Assembly: GCA_963663375.1 (NCBI GenBank)
Contig: OY760195.1
Span: 1 to 64,000, forward strand
DNA: 64,000 bases
DNA from: JAYREN01 sp963663375
GTDB lineage: Bacteria > Acidobacteriota > Holophagae > Holophagales > Holophagaceae
Reading direction: 5' to 3'
In this document: positions 26,422-34,909 of the stretch, piece by piece
Layout of the letters: each line of letters begins with the position of its first letter
Numbering within the stretch: the stretch's first letter is position 1
The notes under the pieces: model-generated
What the model saw: the letters and a program-made list of their open reading frames with translations, nothing else
Database searches by the model: none
What the model was told of the DNA's origin: nothing
Translations under genes and position numbers: made by a program

Positions 26422-28184
26422 CGGATCCCCCTCGGCATGCGGGCTTTGTAGTGGGTGTGGAGCAGCTTGTGGGCCTTTTCGCCGTTGGGCTCGCCCAGGA
26501 ATTCGGCGTAGAGATGCTCGATGGCGGGGTTCTCGTGGGAGCGGCGGAGCTGCTTCTGTGAATCGATATCGTAGAGAGCCTTGGCACGGATGCGGGAGGT
26601 CTCGGGATCAAGGGGATCGTGGTCGAGGGGCGGATAAGGCTGGCCGCCGCCCATGATGCAGCCGCCGGGGCAGGCCATGATCTCGATGAGGTGGTAGGGC
26701 TTTTCGCCCTTCTTCACGGCTTCGAGAATGTGCTTGGCGTTGGTCAGGCCGTTGGACACGGCGATATTGATGTCCATCCCGGCGATGCGCAGGGTGGCTT
26801 CCTTCAGGCCGGTGACGCCACGGACTTCTTCGAAAACCAGGGGACCCATCTCCTCGCCGGTGAGCTTCACGGCTGCGGTTCGCAGGGCGGCTTCCATCAC
26901 GCCGCCGGTGGCACCAAAGATGTCGGCCGCGCCGGAGGAGATGCCCAAGGGGCGGTCGAACTCGCCGTTGGGCAGGTTGGTGAAGTCGATGCCATAGGAC
27001 TTGATCATCCAGGCCAGCTCACGGGTGGTGAGCACGGCGTCGGTGTAGGGCGTGCCGTCGTCCATGGTCTGCTCGGGGCGGGCCGCTTCGAACTTCTTGG
27101 CCACGCAGGGCATGATGGCCACCACGTAGATGTCCTTGGGGTCCAAGCCCTTCTTCTCGGCGTAGTAGGTCTTGATGAGCGAGCTCATCATCTGCATGGG
27201 GGACTTGCAGGTGGAGCAGTGGGGGATCATCTCGGGGTAGAACTTCTCGAGGAAGTTCACCCAGCCCGGGCTGCAGCTGGTGAGCAGGGGAAGATTCTCG
27301 CCCGACTGCACGCGGCTCAAGAATTCCGTGGCTTCTTCGATGATGGTGAGGTCGGCGCTGTAGTTGGTGTCGAAGACCTCGTCGAAGCCCATGCGGCGCA
27401 GGGCCGTGACGAGCTTGCCGGTGACGGGCGTGCCCATGGGGAGACCGAAGGCCTCGCCGATGGTGGCGCGGATGGCCGGGGCCACCTGGACCACCACGTG
27501 CTTGACGTCCCGGGGCAGGGCCAGGGCTTCCCACACGCGCTCGGTGTGGTCCTTCTCCAGGAAGGCGGCGGTGGGGCACACGGCCACACACTGACCGCAC
27601 TGGATGCAGACGCTCTCATCCATGTTGGCGAGGTTGGCGGGGCCCACCACGGTGTGGAAACCGCGGCCGTGCTGGCTGAGGTTGCTCACGCCCTGGACTT
27701 CGGAGCACACGCGCACGCAGCGGCCGCAGAGGATGCACTTTTCGGGAGTGCGGATCACGCTCTGGCCCGAATCCTCGATGGGGAAGTGCTTGCGCTCGCC
27801 GCTGAAGATGCGCTCGCGGACGCCCAGGCGATAGGCCTGCTTCTGCAGTTCGCAGTTGCCGTCGCGCTCGCAGGTCTGACAGTCCTGTGGGTGGTTGTCG
27901 AGCAGCAGCTCGACGATGTCGCGCCGGGCCTGGCGGATCTCGGGGCTGTTGGTCTGGACTTCCATTCCTTCCCACACTTCCTGCGAACAGGCGGTGAGGA
28001 AGTGGTTGAAGCCCTTGACCTGGGTCACGCAGACGCGGCAGGCCCCCTCGATGCTGAGGTTGGGGTGGTAGCAGAGGCGGGGGATGTTGATCCCGAGCTT
28101 CTCCGCCGCCTTGAGGACGGTGGTTCCCGTGGGAACCTGGAGGGGCTCTCCGTCGATGGTGAGGTTTATCATCTTGTCGATCAT
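26418..28184 (-). CDS. hndD: NAD(P)-linked [FeFe]-hydrogenase catalytic subunit
   Basis: 588 residues with the full modular set. Plant-type [2Fe-2S] (about 1-80, CYHPNLSIEGACRVC), Cys3His cluster (HPQDCQTCERDGNCELQ), two [4Fe-4S] (CILCGRCVRVC, CIQCGQCVAVC), then the H-cluster domain: L1 TSCSPGW (about 303), L2 MPCVAKKFE (about 358), L3 MACPGGCIMGGG (about 501). L1 has Ser where many enzymes have the second Cys, the pattern I associate with multimeric bifurcating/NAD(P)-reducing (group A3) enzymes. With the flanking subunits it would oxidise or evolve H2 using NAD(P)H, possibly with ferredoxin. Maturases HydEFG are not in the window. Confidence 0.95.
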   Translation of the reverse strand: MIDKMINLTIDGEPLQVPTGTTVLKAAEKLGINIPRLCYHPNLSIEGACRVCVTQVKGFNHFLTACSQEVWEGMEVQTNSPEIRQARRDIVELLLDNHPQDCQTCERDGNCELQKQAYRLGVRERIFSGERKHFPIEDSGQSVIRTPEKCILCGRCVRVCSEVQGVSNLSQHGRGFHTVVGPANLANMDESVCIQCGQCVAVCPTAAFLEKDHTERVWEALALPRDVKHVVVQVAPAIRATIGEAFGLPMGTPVTGKLVTALRRMGFDEVFDTNYSADLTIIEEATEFLSRVQSGENLPLLTSCSPGWVNFLEKFYPEMIPHCSTCKSPMQMMSSLIKTYYAEKKGLDPKDIYVVAIMPCVAKKFEAARPEQTMDDGTPYTDAVLTTRELAWMIKSYGIDFTNLPNGEFDRPLGISSGAADIFGATGGVMEAALRTAAVKLTGEEMGPLVFEEVRGVTGLKEATLRIAGMDINIAVSNGLTNAKHILEAVKKGEKPYHLIEIMACPGGCIMGGGQPYPPLDHDPLDPETSRIRAKALYDIDSQKQLRRSHENPAIEHLYAEFLGEPNGEKAHKLLHTHYKARMPRGIR

Positions 28185-28220
28185 CGGTTCATTCCTGGGC
28201 TAGTTCAGTTGGGCCAAGGG

Positions 28221-30401
28221 TTACACGCGCTCGACAGCGTCGAAGCGGCAGACTTCAAAGCACTGGCCGCACTTCACGCAGCGGTCCTGGTCGATGACAT
28301 GGGCTTCCTTGCGGGTGCCTGTGATGCACTCGACCGGGCAGTTGCGGGCGCAAACGGTGCATCCGATGCAGGTCTCGGCGTTGATCTCGTACTTGATGAG
28401 GGCCACGCACTTCTTGGCCGTGCACTTCTTGTCCACGATGTGCTCGACGTATTCCTCACGGAAATGCTTGAGGGAGGAGAGGATCGGGTTGGGCGCAGCG
28501 CGGCCGAGACCGCAGAGGCTGGTCTGCTGGCAGAGCTTAGCAAGGCGCTCCAGGCGGTCGAGATCGCTCATCTCGCCCTTGCCGGAGGTGATCTTCTCGA
28601 GGATCTCCAGCATGCGGGTCGTGCCCTCGCGGCAGGGCGTGCACTTGCCGCAGCTCTCTTCCTGGGTGAAGGACAGGTAGAACTTGGAGATGTCCACCAT
28701 GCAGTCTTCTTCGGAGAGCACAATCATGCCGCCGGAACCCATGATGGAACCGGCCTTGGATAGGGGGCCGAAGTCCACTTCCATGTCGATCCACTTGGCG
28801 GGAATGAAGCCGCCCGCGGGGCCGCCGGTCTGGACCGCCTTGAGGGGCAGGTCGTCCTGCACGCCGCCGCCGATGTCGAAGACCACCTTCTTGAGGGGGG
28901 TGCCCAAAGGTACTTCCACGAGGCCCGTGTGCTTGACCTTGCCGGCCAGGGCGAAGACCTTCGTTCCGCCGGATTCCTCGGTGCCGATGCTTGCGAACCA
29001 GTCACCGCCGTAGTTGATGATCGGGGGGATGTTGGCGAAGGTCTCTACGTTGTTGATGGAGGTGGGCTTGCCCCACAGGCCGCGCACCACCGGGTAGGGC
29101 GGACGCACCTTGGGCTGACCGCGCTCGCCTTCGATGGAGCGGATGAGGGCGGTTTCTTCGCCGCAGACGAAGGCGCCGGCGCCGAGGCGGATCTCCAGGT
29201 CGAAGCTCCAGCCCGATCCCATCACGTTGTCGCCCAGGATGCCCGCCTCGCGGCACTGCTTGATGGCGTTCTCGATGCGCTTGATGGCCAGGGGATATTC
29301 GGCGCGGATGTAGTAGAAGCCCTTGCAGGCGCTGATCGCGTAGGCGCCGATCATCATGCCTTCCACGATGCTGAAGGGATCGGACTCCAGCATGCCGCGG
29401 TCCATGAAGGCGCCCGGATCGCCTTCGTCACCGTTGCAGATGATGTAGCGGGTCTTCTCCGCCTGCTGGCTGGCCATCTGCCACTTCTTGCCCGTGAGGA
29501 AGCCGCCACCGCCACGGCCCCGGAGCTTGGCCTTGAGCACTTCGTTGATCACCCACTCGGGATCACTCTTGGAGAGGCTGGTGGCCAGGGCCTTGAAGCC
29601 GCCGAACTTGATGTATTCGTCCAGGCTATCGGGATCCAGGATGCCGCTGTTGCGCATGGCCACGCGGCTCTGACGGTTGAAGAAGGAGACATCGCCGTAG
29701 GTGTCGAAGAACTCCTGGTAGATGGGCTTGTCCGTGACCTTCAGGGCGGGAACTTCTTCGCCCTTGATGACCTGCTTCTGGATGAGTTCGTCCAGGTCGG
29801 ATTCGCTGGTCACGCGGTAGAGGGCCCGGAGGGGGCGGACCAGGATGTGGGCGTGGGCGCCGCACTGGCCCTGGCAGGCGCCAAAGCAGCTGGCGCTCGT
29901 CACGCGCACCTTGTCGGCGGCCACGCCGGCTTCCTGCAACTTGCGCTGGAAAACCTCACGGAAGTTGATCTTGGCCCCGACGCCGCAGCGCTTGCCCTCG
30001 CAGAAGAGGAATTCGATCTGCTGATCGGGGTCGATGGAGCCGTCCAGGATCTGCTCCGCCATGGGCAGGCCCTTCTGAACGTGGTTGGTGAAGATCTTGT
30101 GCACCACATCCCGGTTGACCCGCTCGTACTTGACGGGCATCTTGCCGGGCACGGAGACACCCACGATGGGTTCCTTGCTGCAGCGGCCCGTGCACCCCGT
30201 GCGGTGGATGACGACATCCTCGCGCCCGGAGGACTGGATGTGCTTGAGGAACTCGTCCATCACGTCCACGGCACCGGCGGCGTTTTCGCAGGTGGCGGAA
30301 CCGATCTGGATAATGATTTTGCCGGCGTCGCCGCGGGCGGCCAGGGCCTGGGCGGTTCTTTCCGTCAGTGCCTTGTAGAACTCGGTCACCGGGTTTGACA
30401 T
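28221..30401 (-). CDS. hndC: Hydrogenase flavin subunit (HndC/HydB, NuoF-like) with two N-terminal ferredoxin-like domains
   Basis: 726 residues, longer than the usual 590-630. A first thioredoxin-like ferredoxin domain (about 25-110; C39, then TGCTGRCSKEP) is followed by a second (about 128-215; FCEGKRCGVG and CFGACQGQC). The NuoF core has the FMN/NADH site GRGGGGFLTGKKW (about 297), NGDEGDPGAFMDR and GEETALIRSIEG. Then come the N3-type cluster CGKCTPCREG (about 582) and two ferredoxin clusters (CIGCTVCARNC, CVKCGQCFEVC). It looks like HndB fused to HndC. First gene of the operon; the ATG at 30401 has a GGAG site and lies behind ATCGAT palindromes. Confidence 0.93.
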   Translation of the reverse strand: MSNPVTEFYKALTERTAQALAARGDAGKIIIQIGSATCENAAGAVDVMDEFLKHIQSSGREDVVIHRTGCTGRCSKEPIVGVSVPGKMPVKYERVNRDVVHKIFTNHVQKGLPMAEQILDGSIDPDQQIEFLFCEGKRCGVGAKINFREVFQRKLQEAGVAADKVRVTSASCFGACQGQCGAHAHILVRPLRALYRVTSESDLDELIQKQVIKGEEVPALKVTDKPIYQEFFDTYGDVSFFNRQSRVAMRNSGILDPDSLDEYIKFGGFKALATSLSKSDPEWVINEVLKAKLRGRGGGGFLTGKKWQMASQQAEKTRYIICNGDEGDPGAFMDRGMLESDPFSIVEGMMIGAYAISACKGFYYIRAEYPLAIKRIENAIKQCREAGILGDNVMGSGWSFDLEIRLGAGAFVCGEETALIRSIEGERGQPKVRPPYPVVRGLWGKPTSINNVETFANIPPIINYGGDWFASIGTEESGGTKVFALAGKVKHTGLVEVPLGTPLKKVVFDIGGGVQDDLPLKAVQTGGPAGGFIPAKWIDMEVDFGPLSKAGSIMGSGGMIVLSEEDCMVDISKFYLSFTQEESCGKCTPCREGTTRMLEILEKITSGKGEMSDLDRLERLAKLCQQTSLCGLGRAAPNPILSSLKHFREEYVEHIVDKKCTAKKCVALIKYEINAETCIGCTVCARNCPVECITGTRKEAHVIDQDRCVKCGQCFEVCRFDAVERV

Positions 30402-30883
30402 GTGGGCTCCATGAATTCTCGGGGAAGGGGTCCCCGCCCGTTAAGGTGAAAAAAATATCGATAAAAAAGGATCGATTATCGGCGCGGTCAATCGAGATAA
30501 AAGTATCGATTTGGGGCGGCGAATGAAACCAAGGCGATAGCCTTGTACTTTGGTCGTCCGCGCGGGGCGTTTCGATTGCTGTTTCGTTCAGGTCCACGAC
30601 TTTAGGCGGGTCCTGAAATGCGGCAGATCGACCACGGGATAAATGTATTCGGGATCCGGGCCGATTGCGTTGATTTTAATCACATCGGCGGTGCTTCGCG
30701 CGGCCTGAGCACGGGAACCGGCTACTCCGCATTCCTGTGTGTTACGAAGGAACACTTCTAAAGCCGCGCCAACAGGGCGTCTTTACCTTGGACCGGGGCC
30801 TTGGACAGCGGATGTCCAAGACCCTCGTGTCGACTCCTTGCCTCCCGGTAATTGAATGATATTGCGATGCTGTCGCGATGCTT
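30402..30883. other. Long intergenic region between hydrogenase operon and DUF4139 gene
   Basis: 480 bases without a supported gene. The part nearest the hydrogenase carries the ATCGAT sites described separately and is unusually AT-rich for this segment (AAAAATATCGATAAAAAAGG). The rest (30600-30883) has no convincing ORF; I recognise no riboswitch or known small RNA, though the strand and size would allow a leader. Confidence 0.5.
30456..30510 (-). promoter_or_regulatory. Cluster of three ATCGAT palindromes upstream of the hydrogenase operon
   Basis: TATCGATA (30456-30463), ATCGAT (30471-30476) and TATCGAT (30504-30510) fall within 55 bases, 55-110 bases upstream of the first hydrogenase gene, each next to an A-rich flank. 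The spacing and symmetry suggest binding sites for a dimeric regulator or part of an AT-rich promoter. The regulator is unknown; the sequence does not match the Rex consensus as I know it. Confidence 0.5.
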
Positions 30884-32317
30884 CTACCACTTCACCCGCA
30901 CGCGGTAGGTGAGCGCGGCGCTGCCCTCCGCGGGTACCTCTACCTTGAACTTGGCGGTGCCCGCCGCCTCCTTGGTGTAGGCGTGGCTCTTCTGGATCAT
31001 TTCCCAGTCTCCATAGATGGGCTCTAGCACGGAGACGGTGACGGCCTCCTTCTTGGCGTTCTTCAGTTCCACTTCAAAGGCCATCTCGTTGACGTTCCGC
31101 CAGGCGCCCTGCTTGCCCAGGCTCTTGAAGTCCGTCTGCTTGCGGCGGGCGGTGACGTCGAAGGCATCGCCCAGCTTCAGGCGCACCAGTTCGTTCTTGG
31201 GGGTGTGGTCGATGGCGTCTTCGCCTACGAACTGCGCGCGGCCCTCGCTGTCCCGCTTGTAGACCCGCACGATGCCCTTGGGCAGCGGCATGCCCATGCG
31301 ACTTTCGGTCCTGTTGTCGAATTCCACGAAGACGCCCACCTTCAGCTTGTCGCCCAGATCGCCGTAGCCGCCCTGGTAGTAGTAGCTGTCGCCCTTGAGC
31401 AGATACTCCTTGCGCACGGGTACGCCCGAGGCCGAGAGCAGCGCCACCTGCTTGGTCTGGTTCTCCTTCAGTGTGGTGGGGCGGTCCAGGGTGTAGAGGT
31501 GATATTCGAAGAGGCTCTCCTCCTTCATCTCGGGCGCCGCCTCGGACCGAGCCGATTTCAACATCATCATGGGAGCCGCGGGGCGCCGCTCCTGGACCCG
31601 GTTCACATCCCCCGCCACCAGTTGCAGCGTGGCATTGGGGTAGGCGGCGCCGCTCTGGTTGGTGAGGGTCACCCAGCCGCTGAGATCCAGCGTCTTCTCA
31701 TCACTGGCCAGGTTGGCCACGTAGTCGGCCTTCCAGGCGAGGCCGCCCGTGAGGTAGCTCAATTCCAGCTTCTGGACCTTTTCCGCGCCGCTGTGGAGCC
31801 CGATCACCAGGGTGGGTCGGGCGCGGAGATTCTCCGGCACCTTGGGGTACACGATGCGGCCCGGGGCCGAGGTCTCGATGCGATCCGCGAACTGCAGCAC
31901 CACGCCGTTGTTGGTGGCCAGCACGGTGGCATCCTCCCGCAGCTCCTTTGAGCCTGCGCCATCGGCATTGGGCACACTGCGCACGATCGTCACCTTCTCG
32001 CCGACGTATTTCTCCAGCAGCTTGGTGGGGGTGAGCAGGTCGAAGTCGAAGTTCTGCTCCACCACCCAGAAATCCTTGGGCACCGTGAGATTGCGCAGCA
32101 GTGCCGTTTCGGGCCGGATCTGGGCGGAGACCTCCTGGAAGGCCAGGGCCTGTTCGCCCTTGAGCAGCTTGACCTCCCGCTGGTCCTTCACCAGTGCCAG
32201 GTTGTCGTTGTAGATCGTCACCGCCAGCGATTGCTGGTCCTTCAGCGTGGTGGTCATTTCCTTGGGGCTCTGGGCCGCCAATGACAGGGCGAGAGGGGCG
32301 AGAAGAAGGGCGCGCAT
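30884..32317 (-). CDS. DUF4139 exported protein (second copy)
   Basis: 477 residues. Signal peptide (RALLLAPLALSLAAQ). The N-terminal region carries LAVTIYNDNLALVKDQREV, typical of this group. The DUF4139 domain spans YLTGGLAWKADYVANLASDE to the end (ALTYRVRVKW), with SYYYQGGYGDLGDKLKVGVF in between. It lacks the long coiled coil of the 23276-24967 protein. Beta-rich and probably periplasmic or outer-membrane attached; no known biochemical role. Confidence 0.8.
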   Translation of the reverse strand: MRALLLAPLALSLAAQSPKEMTTTLKDQQSLAVTIYNDNLALVKDQREVKLLKGEQALAFQEVSAQIRPETALLRNLTVPKDFWVVEQNFDFDLLTPTKLLEKYVGEKVTIVRSVPNADGAGSKELREDATVLATNNGVVLQFADRIETSAPGRIVYPKVPENLRARPTLVIGLHSGAEKVQKLELSYLTGGLAWKADYVANLASDEKTLDLSGWVTLTNQSGAAYPNATLQLVAGDVNRVQERRPAAPMMMLKSARSEAAPEMKEESLFEYHLYTLDRPTTLKENQTKQVALLSASGVPVRKEYLLKGDSYYYQGGYGDLGDKLKVGVFVEFDNRTESRMGMPLPKGIVRVYKRDSEGRAQFVGEDAIDHTPKNELVRLKLGDAFDVTARRKQTDFKSLGKQGAWRNVNEMAFEVELKNAKKEAVTVSVLEPIYGDWEMIQKSHAYTKEAAGTAKFKVEVPAEGSAALTYRVRVKW

Positions 32318-32499
32318 GGGGGCTCCTTGGGGATGGCGGAAATGCCTCAGAGGGGGAATGCCCCCAGAGTGATGCTCCTTTCAGGGCGGATCAAGGAATT
32401 CTGGACAGCCACAGACCCCGACCGATGGTTCTGAGCCTGCTTGCGCGCCTATCGTTTCACGCCCTATCCTTGACCCCTTTCACCCTGAGAGGAGGCACT

Positions 32500-33489
32500 G
32501 TGGCGAGGACCTACCGGATCCTGTCCATCGATGGCGGCGGCATCCGGGGGCTCATTCCGGCCCTCCTCCTTGCCGAACTGGAGCGGCAGACGGGGCGGCC
32601 TACGGCGGAACTCTTCGACTTGATCGTGGGGACGAGCACCGGGGGCATCATCGCGTTGGGGCTGACGGTGCCCGGGGCCTCCGGCCCGCGAGATTCGGCC
32701 CAGGCACTGGCGGACCTATACGTTCAGCAACGGTCCCGCATCTTCTACCGCAGCTTCTGGGACAGCCTCCGCAATCCTGCGGGGCTCCTGGATGAGCGGT
32801 ACGAGGCCTCAGGGATCGAAGAGGTGCTCAAGGAACACTTCCTGGATTGTCGTCTGAAAGTGGCCCTGACCGAGGTGATGGTGACGGCCTACGATCTGGA
32901 GAAGCGGGATCCCTTCTTCTTCAGGAGCCGTCGGGCCAAGGAGGATCCTCGCTACGACTTCCCCATGTGGGTGGCGGGGCGCGCCACCAGCGCGGCGCCC
33001 ACTTATTTCGAGCCGGTGCTGGTGCCCTGGCCCGATGGGGATCGCGATGTGCTGGTGGATGGCGGCGTGTTCGCTAACAACCCAGCCATGTGCGCCTACG
33101 CCGAGGCTCAGGCCGCCATGCAGCAGGGACGCATTCCCACTTCAGATCTGTTGCTGGTTTCCCTGGGTACGGGCCGCTTTGCCCGTCCCATCGCCTATGA
33201 CGATGCCAAGGACTGGGGGCTGGCGGGGTGGGCACGCCCCGTGCTGGATGTGATGTTCGATGGGGTGGCGGACACCGTGGACTACCAACTCCGCCAGATC
33301 CTGCCGCCATCAGGAGACGGCACGCCTCGCTACCACCGCTTCCAGGTGGACCTCGATCAGGGGCTGGATGACATGGACGAGATCAGTCCGGCCAACATGG
33401 AGGGCCTGGAGCGCATGGCCCGCCGCATGCTGGCGGTGCAGGGGGGCGAACTCGCTGCGCTGGCGCACCGCCTGCAAGCCCTCGGCTGA
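32500..33489 (+). CDS. Patatin-like phospholipase
   Basis: 329 residues. The GTG at 32500 is chosen because GAGAGGAGG lies 6-12 bases upstream and the protein then begins directly with the patatin domain. Oxyanion loop DGGGIRG (about 11-17), nucleophile elbow GTSTGG (Ser about 46) and the dyad Asp in LVDGGVFANNP (about 188) are all present, so the enzyme should be active on lipid acyl esters. No signal peptide. Similar proteins serve as CBASS effectors (CapV), but no nucleotide cyclase gene is adjacent, so a housekeeping lipase is the simpler reading. Confidence 0.9.
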   Translation: MARTYRILSIDGGGIRGLIPALLLAELERQTGRPTAELFDLIVGTSTGGIIALGLTVPGASGPRDSAQALADLYVQQRSRIFYRSFWDSLRNPAGLLDERYEASGIEEVLKEHFLDCRLKVALTEVMVTAYDLEKRDPFFFRSRRAKEDPRYDFPMWVAGRATSAAPTYFEPVLVPWPDGDRDVLVDGGVFANNPAMCAYAEAQAAMQQGRIPTSDLLLVSLGTGRFARPIAYDDAKDWGLAGWARPVLDVMFDGVADTVDYQLRQILPPSGDGTPRYHRFQVDLDQGLDDMDEISPANMEGLERMARRMLAVQGGELAALAHRLQALG

Positions 33490-33504
33490 GGACGGCCGAG
33501 GTTT

Positions 33505-33936
33505 CTACTTCGTCTTCGCTTCGCCGCGCACCACCAGCACATCGCAGGGTGCATGCTTCACCACCCGGGCGGCGGTGGAGCCAAAGAGCAGGCGCTCCAG
33601 GCCCGAATGACCCACCTGGGCCACCACCAGGAGGCACTCGGCCGTGGCCTCTCCCACCAGCTCCTCGGCCGGGCTGCCCCATTTCACGCTCACCATGGCC
33701 CCGGGAATGCCCTTGACCAGGGCCTCCAGGTGCTCCCGCGCGTGGTCTTCCATGGATTTCAGCCAGAGGGGATCGGGCAGGGCGATCTGGGCCTCGGGCA
33801 GCATGGGGGCCGGAGGCTGCAGCACGTGCATCACCATCAAGGGCACCTCCAGGCGGGCCGCCCAGGCGGCCCCCCGTTCCAGGGCCAGCCTGGAAGGCTC
33901 GGAGAAATCGACACCGACGAGAATGCGCTTGATCAT
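33505..33936 (-). CDS. Universal stress protein (UspA family)
   Basis: 143 residues, single Usp domain. The N-terminus IKRILVGVDFSEPSRLALER supplies the first strand and Asp. The ATP-binding loop is close to G-2X-G-9X-G-S/T: GHSGLERLLFGSTAARVV. ATP-binding type Usp proteins act in stress survival. Monocistronic, convergent with the patatin gene; the ATG at 33936 begins the domain directly. Confidence 0.92.
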   Translation of the reverse strand: MIKRILVGVDFSEPSRLALERGAAWAARLEVPLMVMHVLQPPAPMLPEAQIALPDPLWLKSMEDHAREHLEALVKGIPGAMVSVKWGSPAEELVGEATAECLLVVAQVGHSGLERLLFGSTAARVVKHAPCDVLVVRGEAKTK

Positions 33937-34078
33937 GGCTTGGCTCCGCTGACGGTACCAGCATAGGTTCCGGTTTATGGAAGGCCAGGAATCCTCGGCG
34001 GCGAGGGGTGTCACGATTTTTGGTGTTTGAACATCCAAATGTCGTGAGTGAGCCCCGGATGGGCTCTCAGGAGGTTTC

Positions 34079-34777
34079 ATGATCCGCATTCGCCCCTCTG
34101 CCGCCCGCGGCCACTTCGATTTCGGCTGGCTGGATACCTTCCACAGCTTTTCCTTTGGCGACTACCACGACACCGAACACATGGGTTTTCGGACCCTGCG
34201 GGTCATCAACGAGGACCGAATCCAGGCAGGCCAGGGCTTCGGCGTGCATCCCCACCGGGACATGGAGATCCTCACCTGGGTGCTGGAGGGTGCCCTCCAG
34301 CACAAGGACAGCCTCGGTAGCGGCGGCGTGATCCGCCCCGGCGAACTGCAGCGCATGAGCGCGGGCACGGGCCTCACCCACAGCGAGTTCAACGCCTCGC
34401 CAACGGAGCCCGTGCATCTCCTCCAGATCTGGATCCTGCCCGAGGCCAAGGGGCTCGAGCCCCGCTATGGGCAAACTGCGTTCCCGGCGGAGGGGCGCCG
34501 CAACCACCTGCAGCTCCTGGCCAGCCATTCCGGGCGAGAGGGAAGCCTCGACATCCACCAGGATGCGGACCTCTGGGTGGCCGATCTGGACTCAGGCGTG
34601 GCCCTGGACCACCCCTTGGCGCCGGGTCGTAGCGCCTGGATCCAGGTGGCCCGAGGCCGGATCACTGTGAACGGAACGGCCCTGGAGGCCGGAGATGGGG
34701 CGGCGGTCACCGGGGAAAGCCTCCTCAACATCGCAGCGGCGGAGGCCTCGCAGATCCTGCTCTTCGATCTGGGTTGA
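34079..34777 (+). CDS. Pirin family bicupin (YhaK/YhhW-like)
   Basis: 232 residues. N-terminal cupin with the metal ligands HPHRDMEILTWVLEG (about 58-72), GVIRPGELQRMSAGTGLTHSEFN with the further His/Glu, and a C-terminal cupin half (about 145-232). Members such as YhhW show quercetin 2,3-dioxygenase activity in vitro; the physiological role is unclear. An AGGAGG site sits just upstream of the ATG. Followed by a family C repeat. Confidence 0.92.
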   Translation: MIRIRPSAARGHFDFGWLDTFHSFSFGDYHDTEHMGFRTLRVINEDRIQAGQGFGVHPHRDMEILTWVLEGALQHKDSLGSGGVIRPGELQRMSAGTGLTHSEFNASPTEPVHLLQIWILPEAKGLEPRYGQTAFPAEGRRNHLQLLASHSGREGSLDIHQDADLWVADLDSGVALDHPLAPGRSAWIQVARGRITVNGTALEAGDGAAVTGESLLNIAAAEASQILLFDLG

Positions 34778-34782
34778 CATGG

Positions 34783-34868
34783 AAAGGGGGGACCGCCTGC
34801 TCCCTGCGGTCGCGATGTCCCCCCTTTGACCCCCACGCGGTGTCCGGGCAAAGCCCGGCCACCACGTC
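34783..34868 (-). repeat. Palindromic dispersed repeat, family C (copy 3)
   Basis: Reverse complement of the element at 13631-13716: AAAGGGGGGACCGCCTGCTC at one end, and a second hairpin TCCGGGC AAAG CCCGG at the other. It lies between the pirin and kinase genes and probably acts as a terminator-like structure or REP site. Confidence 0.88.
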
Positions 34869-34909
34869 TGACATGGACTGAGGCGGCGCCTTCGCCCAAA
34901 GGCGCTACC

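Noticed and set aside
26619..30398. Long open frames (714 and 489 residues) on the plus strand opposite the hydrogenase genes
   Set aside because: They are antisense shadows of high-G+C coding sequence, with low-complexity His/Gly/Ala-rich translations and no family resemblance; the minus-strand genes are unequivocal.
30600..30883. Possible riboswitch or small RNA between the hydrogenase operon and the DUF4139 gene
   Set aside because: No recognisable conserved core or strong terminator pairing was seen; evidence is too weak to call.
32500..33489. Patatin considered as a CBASS CapV effector
   Set aside because: No nucleotide cyclase, Cap2/Cap3 or other defence gene is adjacent; neighbours are a stress protein and a DUF4139 protein.
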